A DNA stretch of 8,433 nt from contig CAYUAP010000180.1 of NCBI GenBank assembly GCA_964442735.1, positions 1 through 8,433 on the forward strand, written 5' to 3'. Both the position numbers and the translations under genes were made by a program. The notes under the pieces are model-generated. The model was not told the origin of the DNA, did no database searches, and saw nothing but the letters and a program-made list of their open reading frames with translations. This DNA comes from JAUNBG01 sp964442735. GTDB taxonomy: Bacteria; Planctomycetota; Planctomycetia; Pirellulales; Thermoguttaceae. Shown here in pieces: positions 1-6,817 of this stretch (positions within the stretch are counted from its first letter, which is position 1; each line of letters begins with the position of its first letter).

Positions 1-30
1 GTTAAAACTTTATGTTTTTTGGAATAGAGG

Positions 31-88
31 CTAAACAGACGAGACGCCTGTTTCGTGGAGATGCGGACGAGACATTCGCGTTCCAGTC
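31..88 (+). repeat. Mosaic palindromic repeat, copy A
   Basis: This copy has an imperfect palindrome, AAACAG (33-38) and CTGTTT (48-53), followed by ATGCGGACGAGAC (61-73) and a CGCGTTCCAGTC tail (77-88). The same order of blocks appears in copy B at 5457-5513, with CCAAACAG, CTGTTTGG, the identical 13-mer and CACGTTTCAGTC. The copy lies downstream of the enolase-superfamily gene, in a stretch (1-143) with no credible gene. It lacks the CCCGGAAATACC block found in copies C and D. Confidence 0.7.
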
Positions 89-143
89 AACTCCGTTTTT
101 TAAGTGTTCACAACCACGAGAGACCATGTTTTTATGTTTATCC

Positions 144-1439
144 TTAAAATTTATATTGTGGTGAATCGTCGAAGATACCGCCCCCTTGTTGGAAGAAATC
201 ATCTTCCGTCTGAAATAGCCCGTCTTTTTGTTGCACCCAGGAAGCATTTGGATTCGGGAGGTCCTTGCACATTTCATCCCAATGAAGATAATTTTGATTT
301 CCGTTACTCTCAAGGAGTCCGGTTCCCATGCCTGGAAAAGGAGCTAGACGAGCGGCAATGTTTTTATTCCAATCAACCAAAATCGGATGAACTGTCAGAT
401 CGGCGCAAAAACATGGAACGTTTCGTTGATAGGCAGCTTTCGCCATTAACATGGACATACTCAATGTTTTTGCAGCAGGTTTCAGGGCAATCGCTTTATA
501 TCCACGATCCATTCGCTCGATAGCATCTTCCGGAGTATGGGCGCTTTCATCTGCGGCCAGACAGACCGGCAGGTCGTCGACTCGAATATCCGCCTCTTCC
601 GGAAAAGGCTCCTCGACAATGGCAATTTGATCCATCATTCCGATTTTCTTCGCATGTTCCAGAAGTCGAACGAGAGTCTCCTTTTTTTCATATCGACCGT
701 TAGCGTCGAAATACCAAGGAAGCCGTCCGTCGGTGGTATGCGGAGTTCGCATGGACCCAATCGTTTCCTGAATCTCCGTCAGACGAGCCATGTCCTTGGC
801 TAACATCTCTTCCTGGGTACCCGGCTGGCCGATTTTGATTTTCATCACAAAATAACCATGGGCAACAACGTTCTGAATCTCTGCTACAGGTACATTATAG
901 GAGATTAACGGAATCGCAGCCACCCGTCGATTGCGATGGGAGAGTGCCGCCCGACAGGAATCCGGAATCAATTCATCAAAAGAATGGCATTTGTTTTCCC
1001 GATAATACAAGACCCAGAGCGCATTATCAACCGGAACAAGCGCGTTTAAGGTAAAAGTCTTCCGAAGATTGGCCCTTCCTGTAATCCGACAGGCATAGTC
1101 GTGAACCTCCCCAAATATCTCTTGTAAAAGAAGAAGTGGCGTCTGAAATGTTCGCCCTTCCAGAAGATGGAGTGCAAATCGACTGACATCATCCATCATT
1201 TTGGAAGATTCTTTTTCACTATGGGCGGCAAAAACAGAGGCATCACTCCACAGTACATTTTGCGTTCCCCAGCCCCCTCCATGGTTATTCGCACTTTCAA
1301 TCCGTACGATTGTCTGCCCTATTTCTGTTAAATGGCCTCCTTTAAAACCGAACGGTCGAATCAACGGCTCCGCTTTAAATGAATGAAATGTCTTGGTTAC
1401 AGTTATGGTATTTGGAACAGTCATTTTTTCTCCAGTCAT
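144..1439 (-). CDS. Enolase-superfamily enzyme, mandelate racemase/muconate lactonizing type
   Basis: This is a cytoplasmic metal-dependent enzyme of the enolase superfamily; family members abstract a proton alpha to a carboxylate (racemases, epimerases, sugar-acid dehydratases, cycloisomerases). Numbering from the start at 1439, the sequence shows a KIK (KxK) motif at 200-202. Likely Mg ligands follow on successive strands: D245 in WYFDANG, E276 in IVEEPF and D297 in AADES. A further lysine, K320 in ALKPAAK, lies where the second catalytic base is expected. About 430 residues is slightly long for the family. The substrate cannot be read from sequence. There is no signal peptide. The start is ambiguous: a 15-bp tandem duplication gives two in-frame ATGs (1439 and 1424), each preceded by GGAG at five bases. 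An upstream GTG at 1466 lacks such a site. The gene follows the HzsA-related gene in the same direction after 407 bp, so it is probably transcribed separately. Confidence 0.85.
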   Translation of the reverse strand: MTGEKMTVPNTITVTKTFHSFKAEPLIRPFGFKGGHLTEIGQTIVRIESANNHGGGWGTQNVLWSDASVFAAHSEKESSKMMDDVSRFALHLLEGRTFQTPLLLLQEIFGEVHDYACRITGRANLRKTFTLNALVPVDNALWVLYYRENKCHSFDELIPDSCRAALSHRNRRVAAIPLISYNVPVAEIQNVVAHGYFVMKIKIGQPGTQEEMLAKDMARLTEIQETIGSMRTPHTTDGRLPWYFDANGRYEKKETLVRLLEHAKKIGMMDQIAIVEEPFPEEADIRVDDLPVCLAADESAHTPEDAIERMDRGYKAIALKPAAKTLSMSMLMAKAAYQRNVPCFCADLTVHPILVDWNKNIAARLAPFPGMGTGLLESNGNQNYLHWDEMCKDLPNPNASWVQQKDGLFQTEDDFFQQGGGIFDDSPQYKF

Positions 1440-1447
1440 TTTTTCTC
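1418..1447 (-). promoter_or_regulatory. Tandemly duplicated Shine-Dalgarno plus start codon
   Basis: On the coding strand the 15-base unit GAGAAAAAATGACTG occurs twice in succession, so that GGAG-AAAAA-ATG appears twice in the same frame. This adds the residues MTGEK before MTVPN. Either ATG (1439-1437 or 1424-1422) could be used with equal spacing. The unit length keeps the frame, so the duplication is tolerated whichever start is used. Confidence 0.8.
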
Positions 1448-1630
1448 CAGTTGATCTATACTGCACTTTCCATGGTTTTTACCAGAGGAAAAATTTTTTG
1501 ATAAATTGATATAGGAAAAAAGAGACTCGGTTTATTATAGTTTGAGTTACAACAAAGAACACCCACACCCAAAGGAGTCTCAAGAGGTACAATAATCAGC
1601 ATGAAAGCGATCCATTGGATCCATATATCT

Positions 1631-1659
1631 ATTATAGCGATGGCGAACGCATTGTACAA
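1631..1659 (-). promoter_or_regulatory. Candidate sigma70-type promoter for the enolase-superfamily gene
   Basis: On the minus strand, TTGTAC (1659-1654) is followed by exactly 17 bases and a perfect TATAAT (1636-1631). The -35 box matches only the first three bases of TTGACA. A transcript would have a leader of about 185 bases. A second TATAAT at 1539-1534 has no convincing -35 box but lies closer to the gene. The region is AT-rich, so chance matches are possible. Confidence 0.35.
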
Positions 1660-1702
1660 GCCCAATCGGGCCTTGGTTTGAGGAAATAATTTTCGGGACA
1701 CG

Positions 1703-1766
1703 CTGGCATATTTGACCACTGGCATATTTGACCACTGGCATATTTGACCACTGGCATATTTGACCG
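1703..1766. repeat. 16-bp tandem repeat, four copies
   Basis: The unit CTGGCATATTTGACCA begins at 1703, 1719, 1735 and 1751, with only the last base changed (G) in the fourth copy. The period of 16 is not a multiple of three, so any reading frame across it shifts with each unit, which argues against coding. The array lies in the 407-bp spacer between the HzsA-related gene and the enolase-superfamily gene. The 14-mer CTGGCATATTTGAC also occurs once inside the transposase gene at 6005-6018. Confidence 0.95.
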
Positions 1767-1778
1767 CTGCATCGTGAA

Positions 1779-1832
1779 TTTGGAGGTGAACGAGACGTCT
1801 CCCGGAAATACCGAATTGATAACGTCCCACAG
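1779..1832 (+). repeat. Mosaic palindromic repeat, copy D (partial)
   Basis: This copy starts with a remnant TTTGGAGG, then GAACGAGACGTCT, then a 32-base block (1801-1832) running from CCCGGAAATACC to GTCCCACAG. That block matches the reverse complement of 8052-8082 in copy C except for one A in an A-run. The CCAAACAG arm of the palindrome is missing. The copy begins 14 bp beyond the stop codon of the HzsA-related gene. Confidence 0.75.
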
Positions 1833-1846
1833 GATATAAACTCCGA

Positions 1847-4800
1847 TTACTTCACATCTTTTCCCCAGGCTTCCAATTCCCGGATACCATTGTCTTCCAA
1901 GGGGAATTCTTCACCGAAATTGGTTAGCTTGATCCAGGTACAATGTGTTTTTGGAATAGCGAACTCCTGCGGATCACACGTTGCTTTTAATTTGATATCG
2001 ATTTTTTCTCCACCGGAAAATTCCAGGGTTGCTCTCGTCCATGTCTTTTTTTGCTCCTTGTTCAAATTCAGAACGAGAACAATTTTTTCCAATTCGACCT
2101 GACGGCCAAATTCAAGTCGGAGCCAGACATCGGTACGTCGGGCAGGACGCCAATAGTCATTGTTTCCACGATTGCCATCGATTGCCCTAATTGGAGAAAA
2201 TTCCGGTCGATATCGATACCATGAATTCGATACGACTTGTGGATAATTACGTAAAGAACAGGTATATGCGTCGGTATTAACTGCTAAATTACGTACCGGA
2301 TTTCCCTGAACATTACTCCCTCCGCGTGCATTGAGTCCTTCTGCCATACCGAATATCGGGACCGTTTCCGCTAATTGATCGTACTGTTCGACAAACTTCT
2401 TCTGAATCTCTTGACCGCCGAATGTAAATTGATGAAGTTCCGGGGGCTGTATTGTTTTTTTCTGATTTGTATAACGGAGGTAGTCTGCAATCCACTCGAC
2501 TTCAAGTTCCGCCTCCTTGAGACGTTTCGCTTCAAAGTAAAGATAGATCTGACGCATTTTATCACGATAGACATACCATGGAGTCAGTCCGGAATGAATA
2601 TGATGCAGTAATTTATCCCAATTATTCAATTCCATCCAGGAGCCGGAATAGGGAACATTGAGGTCGATCCAGCAGGCAATCGTATTTTTCTCTTTTTCGG
2701 TTAACTGAACGTTATAATGGGAAGGTTCCAGATACTTCATTAGCGGACTGGAAACAGAACCATAGGAATAGGGGGGAAGCATGCCACAAACGGAAGAGAC
2801 ATGAAGCCAGTTAATAATTCCTTTACCGTCGTATTCGTTACTGGCGTAGCCTGATTGGTTTGGTTGCGGAATATTAGCGGCGTTTCCTTTAAAATAAGCG
2901 AGATAAACCGAATCGTATTTGGCATGGGCAATATCGGTTTGTGCACCATCGGGAATTTTCGCGTTATAACCGAAATCTGTTAAATTTATATACGATTCAC
3001 TGAAGATACGTCCTGGTGTTCCCTGGGTCGTTCCATGACCATAGGATCGTTTCGCGATTCGCCATTTTGTCCGATTATAAATTTCATCGTTTGTGACCGG
3101 TCGTTCATTTCCTAAAAGATTTAGAGGCACGTCTTTTTTCGCCGGATTACTCGAGCCTGCATGACAGCAGATACAATGATTATCCCAAATGGGCTGTACT
3201 TCACGAGTGTAACTGAAACCGGTCGGAACATCCATTGCCTGAGGCGCGTTAGTGCCGAGATATTTCATGGCCTTTTTTTCGGATTCGGTTAGAAAACGCA
3301 CCATCTCCTGAACCGGTTCATCACCCGGTACGAAAAAGGGAACTATCTTTTGCGGTTTTTTCGCGGATGCTTCCGAAACGGCTTTTTCACCCTGAAAGGT
3401 ACTGTTTTTATCTTCATGACATCCGATACAGGCGAACGTTTCGCCGGGCAGTACCATTGTCCAGCTTCGCATATTTTGGACCATGAATCCCTTTTCGTCG
3501 AGCATCTGGAAGTAAACTGGAACGCGAGACGGACATTCAAAATAGCAACTGCCGTCTTTTTCGACGTCAACGGTTCCCAAAACATGTTTAACATCGTAAC
3601 TGCCGTTGTTAATGGCACATGGAGACGTTTCATGGCCCCCCCAAGGATGAAGTCCCAAAGCAACGGTTCCTTTGGCCCGATAATCAAGTGCGACGATACG
3701 CATTTTTTTTATGGTTCCGGGCGCGATTCCTTTACTGCCAGGTCCAAAATAGACGTTTTGAACGTAAAACAGACCGGTCGTCTTTTGTTCATCCACGGAA
3801 GAAATACGTAACGATGGCTTGACTCGCTCTCCTAATGTTACCACTTGTCCCACCGAGATGATCGGATCGAAAACAAGCAGTTCACGACGACCAGAACGAT
3901 CCATCCAATAGATTCCAAAGGGCATATTTCCCTGTTTACCATCTTTGATTCCCTTCAGACCACGAATCGATCCCCCTTCCGGAGAATAACTAACGAGTAA
4001 ATTGTCTTCGTCCAAAGGATAGGGATATTGAAACTGTTCGCCCTGGGTACCATGGGTAATATCCCCCGCTGTCCCTTGGCCTTCCATGTTGTCCATGGGT
4101 CGGTCTGGCGCCAGATAACGAACTCCGAGGCCCGCGTTTGTTCCTTCGGTACGATTGATTTCGATTAGTTTTCCGCGCTGGTCTATATGATGAGCACCGG
4201 CAATGGCCATGATTTTTGACGATTCCGGAATGGCTCGCGCATGTAGTATCGCAGCTGGATATTGTGAATTATTTCCGTAGAACTCCGTCTGATTGGTTCC
4301 ATCGGCATTCATAACAAACAGACTGTGCAGATAACCGGCATGTCGATCGGAATATTCCCAACGTGTATAGATAACGCGTCCGTCGTTGGTAACGTGTGGA
4401 AAAACGGTATGGCCATGGTCCAATCCGAGGCGGCGGATATATCGTCCCTGAGGATCACAGGTATAAAGATTACAAACGCTGGACCACCAGCAAGGAGCGG
4501 AAAAATTGCATCGGGTCGAGGTAAAGATAATATTACCGTCGGGCAGCCAGTCGGGATCCATATCGGCAACACCAGCTCCGAACGTAATTTGAGTCGTTTT
4601 TTTCGTTGCGATATCCATGGTATAAAGATGGAAATCGTCTGTACCGTTATGATCCGTTTTTCGCATGGAGAAAATCAACGTTTTTCCGTCCCAGGAAACA
4701 CTGGGATCTCGTATAACACCAGTGGGACAATCCAATAAAATATCGGTTTTAACGGACCCGTCCTGATTTATATGGAGTGTACACAAACTGGAACCCATTC

Positions 4801-5338
4801 GATAATCGGCTCCGACTTCCCGGAAAATGGCGTCGGTCAAATGATCAGACATGGCAAACATGGCCTGACAGTCGCCAAATACAAAATGCCGGGCAAAAAT
4901 ATAATCACGAGAAGTGTCTTCAAAATAGGAGAGCCGCGCCTTTCGTCGTTCCTGACAGGCAGAAAGATATAGCTCCTTCCAAGCAGGATCCTTGCCCGGA
5001 ACCGAACCTGTCAGTAATTCGGTCATTTTTTTCCGATAAATATCCGTCGATTGACCGCTTGCATCCAATTCGGTCAGGACTCGGACTACCATTCCTTCTT
5101 CCCGTTTATTGGAATTGGAACTGGTAAAACAGTCGTCGATTTTCAACGTTTGTGTATCCTGATACATCCAGTCCCGAACCAATCTCGATTCCGGATAGGG
5201 GACCGTCATCCGATTGTCAATATCTTTTTGGGAAAAAGATTGTCCATAAAGGAACGTCGTCATTTCTCCCGATATTCCCCCTCCTGATATTATCGCCAAA
5301 ACAATCAATAGTACCCTGATAATTTGAATCTTCATCAT
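1847..5338 (-). CDS. HzsA-related secreted beta-propeller protein with two haem c sites
   Basis: This is an exported protein of 1163 residues related to the alpha subunit of hydrazine synthase, a family widespread in planctomycetes that do not perform anammox; its function there is unknown. Residues 1-33 form a signal peptide (basic MMKIQIIR, hydrophobic VLLIVLAII). Residues about 140-500 contain PD40/TolB-like propeller blades, for example DPSVSWDGKTLIFSMR (211-226) and DPDWLPDGNIIFTS (261-274). A middle domain carries haem c motif CIGCH (637-641), and a cytochrome-like part carries CICCH (722-726) in the context TREVQPIWDNHCICCH. A WIDLNVPYSGSW motif (891-902) follows. The last 150 residues (DGNRGNNDYWRPARRTDVWLRLEF) resemble an F5/8C discoidin-like domain. 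Residue 645, four after the first CXXCH histidine, is Asn. The second ATG (5335) is an equally good start; the Shine-Dalgarno sequence is weak (AAAGG, rather far upstream). Confidence 0.88.
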   Translation of the reverse strand: MMKIQIIRVLLIVLAIISGGGISGEMTTFLYGQSFSQKDIDNRMTVPYPESRLVRDWMYQDTQTLKIDDCFTSSNSNKREEGMVVRVLTELDASGQSTDIYRKKMTELLTGSVPGKDPAWKELYLSACQERRKARLSYFEDTSRDYIFARHFVFGDCQAMFAMSDHLTDAIFREVGADYRMGSSLCTLHINQDGSVKTDILLDCPTGVIRDPSVSWDGKTLIFSMRKTDHNGTDDFHLYTMDIATKKTTQITFGAGVADMDPDWLPDGNIIFTSTRCNFSAPCWWSSVCNLYTCDPQGRYIRRLGLDHGHTVFPHVTNDGRVIYTRWEYSDRHAGYLHSLFVMNADGTNQTEFYGNNSQYPAAILHARAIPESSKIMAIAGAHHIDQRGKLIEINRTEGTNAGLGVRYLAPDRPMDNMEGQGTAGDITHGTQGEQFQYPYPLDEDNLLVSYSPEGGSIRGLKGIKDGKQGNMPFGIYWMDRSGRRELLVFDPIISVGQVVTLGERVKPSLRISSVDEQKTTGLFYVQNVYFGPGSKGIAPGTIKKMRIVALDYRAKGTVALGLHPWGGHETSPCAINNGSYDVKHVLGTVDVEKDGSCYFECPSRVPVYFQMLDEKGFMVQNMRSWTMVLPGETFACIGCHEDKNSTFQGEKAVSEASAKKPQKIVPFFVPGDEPVQEMVRFLTESEKKAMKYLGTNAPQAMDVPTGFSYTREVQPIWDNHCICCHAGSSNPAKKDVPLNLLGNERPVTNDEIYNRTKWRIAKRSYGHGTTQGTPGRIFSESYINLTDFGYNAKIPDGAQTDIAHAKYDSVYLAYFKGNAANIPQPNQSGYASNEYDGKGIINWLHVSSVCGMLPPYSYGSVSSPLMKYLEPSHYNVQLTEKEKNTIACWIDLNVPYSGSWMELNNWDKLLHHIHSGLTPWYVYRDKMRQIYLYFEAKRLKEAELEVEWIADYLRYTNQKKTIQPPELHQFTFGGQEIQKKFVEQYDQLAETVPIFGMAEGLNARGGSNVQGNPVRNLAVNTDAYTCSLRNYPQVVSNSWYRYRPEFSPIRAIDGNRGNNDYWRPARRTDVWLRLEFGRQVELEKIVLVLNLNKEQKKTWTRATLEFSGGEKIDIKLKATCDPQEFAIPKTHCTWIKLTNFGEEFPLEDNGIRELEAWGKDVK

Positions 5339-5424
5339 TTTTGTATGCCTTTATTTATATTGTACGTTTACCGAATTTATGACAGAAAATGTTTTTATTA
5401 TGAGTAGTTCGTAATTTTTTGAAA

Positions 5425-5455
5425 CCATGAATAAAAACGGCATTTTTATTCATGG
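5425..5455. repeat. Perfect 13-bp inverted repeat
   Basis: CCATGAATAAAAA (5425-5437) and its exact reverse complement (5443-5455) flank a five-base loop, CGGCA. The stem is AT-rich and has no T-run beyond it, so it is not a standard terminator. It lies about 90 bp upstream of the HzsA-related start and only one base from repeat copy B. It could be a regulatory hairpin, or an outer part of the mobile repeat, although copies A, C and D show no equivalent. Confidence 0.75.
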
Positions 5456-5456
5456 T

Positions 5457-5513
5457 CCAAACAGGTGGGGACGTCTGTTTGGAGTATGCGGACGAGACGT
5501 CCACGTTTCAGTC
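5457..5513 (+). repeat. Mosaic palindromic repeat, copy B
   Basis: This copy has the best-preserved palindrome: CCAAACAG (5457-5464) and CTGTTTGG (5475-5482) around a 10-base loop. It continues with ATGCGGACGAGAC (5486-5498) and CACGTTTCAGTC (5502-5513). Order and spacing match copy A. It lies between the HzsA-related gene and the transposon. Confidence 0.75.
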
Positions 5514-5533
5514 CTGTCTTCACCAAGTAGTAA

Positions 5534-5650
5534 TTACGAATAATGATTATACTCATTCCATTTGAATTTTCCGGCTCTTGTTGGTGCAAGTCCGGCAACG
5601 ACGGGCAGTTTATTGAGGCCGAAGACAGTCGCCCCTCCCGGCTTCGGCAT
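5534..5650 (-). other. GC-rich structured patch with a 38-codon open frame, nature unknown
   Basis: In a surrounding AT-rich spacer, 5571-5650 is clearly GC-rich. It forms two adjacent hairpins: CCGG-CT-CTTG (5571-5580) with CAAG-T-CCGG (5587-5595), and GCCGAAG (5618-5624) with CTTCGGC (5642-5648). On the minus strand an ATG at 5650 opens a 38-residue frame beginning MPKPGGATVFGLNKLP and ending at a TAA at 5534-5536. GGGAG lies about 16 bases before the ATG, too far for a normal ribosome site. The patch lies just outside the right-end hairpin of the IS200-like element. It may be a structured RNA, a remnant of an older gene or mobile element, or a small peptide gene. I do not recognise it. Confidence 0.35.
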
Positions 5651-5666
5651 AAATAAAAATTATTAT

Positions 5667-5704
5667 CTCCCAAGCTACGGACTGAAAGTCCTATCACTTG
5701 GGAG
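5667..5704 (-). repeat. Right-end hairpin of the IS200-like element
   Basis: A long imperfect stem-loop has an outer stem of 8 bp (5667-5674 with 5697-5704) and an inner stem of 5 bp (5679-5683 with 5687-5691) with a GAA loop. It begins one base after the transposase stop codon. On the transcribed strand it is followed by an AT-rich stretch containing TTTTT, so it could also weakly terminate transcription. Confidence 0.7.
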
Positions 5705-5705
5705 T

Positions 5706-6145
5706 TTAGTTGACCTTAAAATTATCGTCGCTACTTAAGGGACGGTCTTTGTCTTGTAGCCGGATATACTCCGCGATTACATCGTCCGTTACCGTTCCTG
5801 AACTGGCGACAAAGTATTTCCTTGTCCACAGATGCCTTCTCCAATACATCTTTTTTAGATGCCGGAACTCCATCATGAGCTTGCGGGATGTACGCCCTTC
5901 ACCAATTGGATCAATTTACTTGGTGAAAGATTCGGAGGACACGATAGTAATACATGTACATGATCCTTGCAAACAGCTCCTTGAAGTATTTCCACTTCTT
6001 TCTGCTGGCATATTTGACGTATCAAGTCACGTAATCGTGTACCGACTTCACCTGCCAATATACCCTTGCGATATTTCGTTACCCAGACATAGTGATACTT
6101 CAGGCTAAAACGACAATGAGAACTTAAACGATAATTATTTTCCAT
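5706..6145 (-). pseudogene. tnpA: IS200/IS605 TnpA transposase, frameshifted
   Basis: TnpA of this family is a small HUH endonuclease that cuts and rejoins single-stranded DNA through one tyrosine. The first frame (6145 to about 5895) gives SLKYHYVWVTKYRKGIL and the HUH motif in KDHVHVLLS (HVH), then SPSKLIQLVKG, after which it reads out of frame and stops at residue 90. Shifting by -1 at 5894-5896 continues as RTSRKLMMEFRHLKKMYWRRHLW, then TRKYFVASSGTVTDD and VIAEYIRLQDKDRP, ending at TAA 5706-5708. The joined product would be about 146 residues, the normal family length. The catalytic tyrosine (EYIRLQ) lies only in the second part, so the 90-residue product cannot be active alone. One missing base is the simplest cause. 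No standard slippery heptamer is present (GAAGGGC instead of AAAGGGC). An AGG five bases before the ATG and a TATAAT at 6159-6154 remain. Confidence 0.88.
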
Positions 6146-6185
6146 AATTACCTATTATATCATTTAAAATTACAACCTGAAGGGA

Positions 6186-6200
6186 CCATCTGAAAGATGG
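6186..6200 (-). repeat. Left-end hairpin of the IS200-like element
   Basis: CCATCT (6186-6191) and AGATGG (6195-6200) form a 6-bp stem with a GAA loop, about 40 bp upstream of the transposase start. The loop is identical to that in the right-end hairpin. A second inverted repeat, TTTTAGA/TCTAAAA (6204-6210 with 6220-6226), follows directly. Confidence 0.65.
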
Positions 6201-6284
6201 GGGTTTTAGACCCATTGGTTCTAAAATAAAAATTTCCAACTGGTAAAATATTATTATTGGTATTTCCCAAAACGAATCAGAATT

Positions 6285-6797
6285 TTACATGGTTTTACCT
6301 GGAATCATTTTATCGATAATAATTCGGACGGCAGAACCAATATCAAAATCTTCAGAAATGGATTTATTATCAACTGTAAGAGTCAAGGGTGTTTTTTCAC
6401 GGTCAGTATACTTCAATTCGACCAAGGAATATACAATAATCGGAGGACGTTTGGAGAGAGGCGTATCTTCGGAAACATCTTCTCCTTTCGTTTCCGTTTT
6501 TCCCAAGAGGACTTTATATTTTCCGGACGGTACTCCCTTGAATTGACCGTAGGTTACCAGTTTAGCACATCCTGAATTATCGGTTAATCCGGCACTTGGC
6601 CATTTTTCAAGTATTTTTTCCTCCGGCAGAAGTGTAACAGAAACTCCGGTAGCCGGTTTCCCATCCTGCTTTAAGGTGATTGAACAAGGATATAATTTTG
6701 GCAAATCGGCAGGTCGTTTGGCTCTATCACACCCCACGGTGAAACAAACTGAACCAATTGCAAATAATATAAAAATGTATAAATGGAGTTGCTTCAC
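6285..6797 (-). CDS. Planctomycete lipoprotein with carboxypeptidase-regulatory-like fold
   Basis: The product is 170 residues. MKQLHLYIFILFAIGSVCF is a lipoprotein signal sequence ending at a plausible lipobox TVGC with Cys23, so the mature protein is probably lipid-anchored on the outside of the cytoplasmic membrane or in the outer envelope. The rest is beta-rich: ITLKQDGKPATGVSVTLLPE, then AGLTDNSGCAKLVTY and GVPSGKYKVLLGK. This is the usual pattern of transthyretin-like/carboxypeptidase regulatory domains (new strand, turn with D/N-G, then PxGxYxV). Such small lipoproteins commonly follow DUF1559 genes in planctomycetes, and here the DUF1559 stop is only 20 bp upstream. The start is a GTG at 6797; no in-frame ATG precedes the hydrophobic segment, and the ribosome site (AAAGAG) is weak, suggesting translation linked to the upstream gene. 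No enzymatic motif is visible and the role is unknown. Confidence 0.8.
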   Translation of the reverse strand: MKQLHLYIFILFAIGSVCFTVGCDRAKRPADLPKLYPCSITLKQDGKPATGVSVTLLPEEKILEKWPSAGLTDNSGCAKLVTYGQFKGVPSGKYKVLLGKTETKGEDVSEDTPLSKRPPIIVYSLVELKYTDREKTPLTLTVDNKSISEDFDIGSAVRIIIDKMIPGKTM

Positions 6798-6817
6798 GAT
6801 AGTACTCTTTCTTCTAT

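Larger units (their letters stand above)
5660..6226 (-). mobile_element. IS200/IS605-family insertion, transposase-only type
   Basis: The element consists of a single tnpA-like gene with a hairpin on each side and no tnpB. Downstream of the gene, CTCCCAAG (5667-5674) pairs with CTTGGGAG (5697-5704) and encloses GGACT-GAA-AGTCC (5679-5691). Upstream of it, CCATCT-GAA-AGATGG (6186-6200) forms the other hairpin, followed by TTTTAGA/TCTAAAA (6204-6226). Both terminal hairpins share the same GAA loop (TTC on the coding strand), as expected for ends recognised by one single-strand transposase. Family members do not duplicate their target and lack inverted terminal repeats, so the exact borders given are approximate. 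Confidence 0.75.

Noticed and set aside
1703..1766. A small CRISPR array or plasmid iterons
   Set aside because: The units are contiguous with no spacers, only 16 bp long, and no cas or replication gene is nearby.
1456..1830. A 124-residue minus-strand open frame in the 407-bp spacer
   Set aside because: It is built across repeat copy D and the 16-bp tandem repeats, has no ribosome-binding site or recognisable domain, and runs past both starts of the next gene. It is a by-product of repeats.
3350..3811. A 153-residue plus-strand open frame
   Set aside because: It lies wholly antisense to the well-supported HzsA-related gene, with no ribosome site or domain. Several similar frames inside this and the other genes are shadows.
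1847..5338. Evidence for an anammox organism
   Set aside because: HzsA-related proteins are common in planctomycetes without anammox. The beta and gamma subunit genes of hydrazine synthase are absent here and the expected haem-ligand tyrosine is not present.
5571..5650. A cobalamin riboswitch or group II intron
   Set aside because: Only one short word (GGTGCAAGTCC) fits. The conserved cobalamin core blocks, the intron domain V hairpin and any intron-encoded protein are absent, so it is kept only as an unexplained structured patch.
5534..6226. A full IS605-type element with tnpB and a guide RNA
   Set aside because: No TnpB motifs (RuvC-like residues, zinc ribbon) appear in any frame. Only the tnpA-like gene and end hairpins are present.
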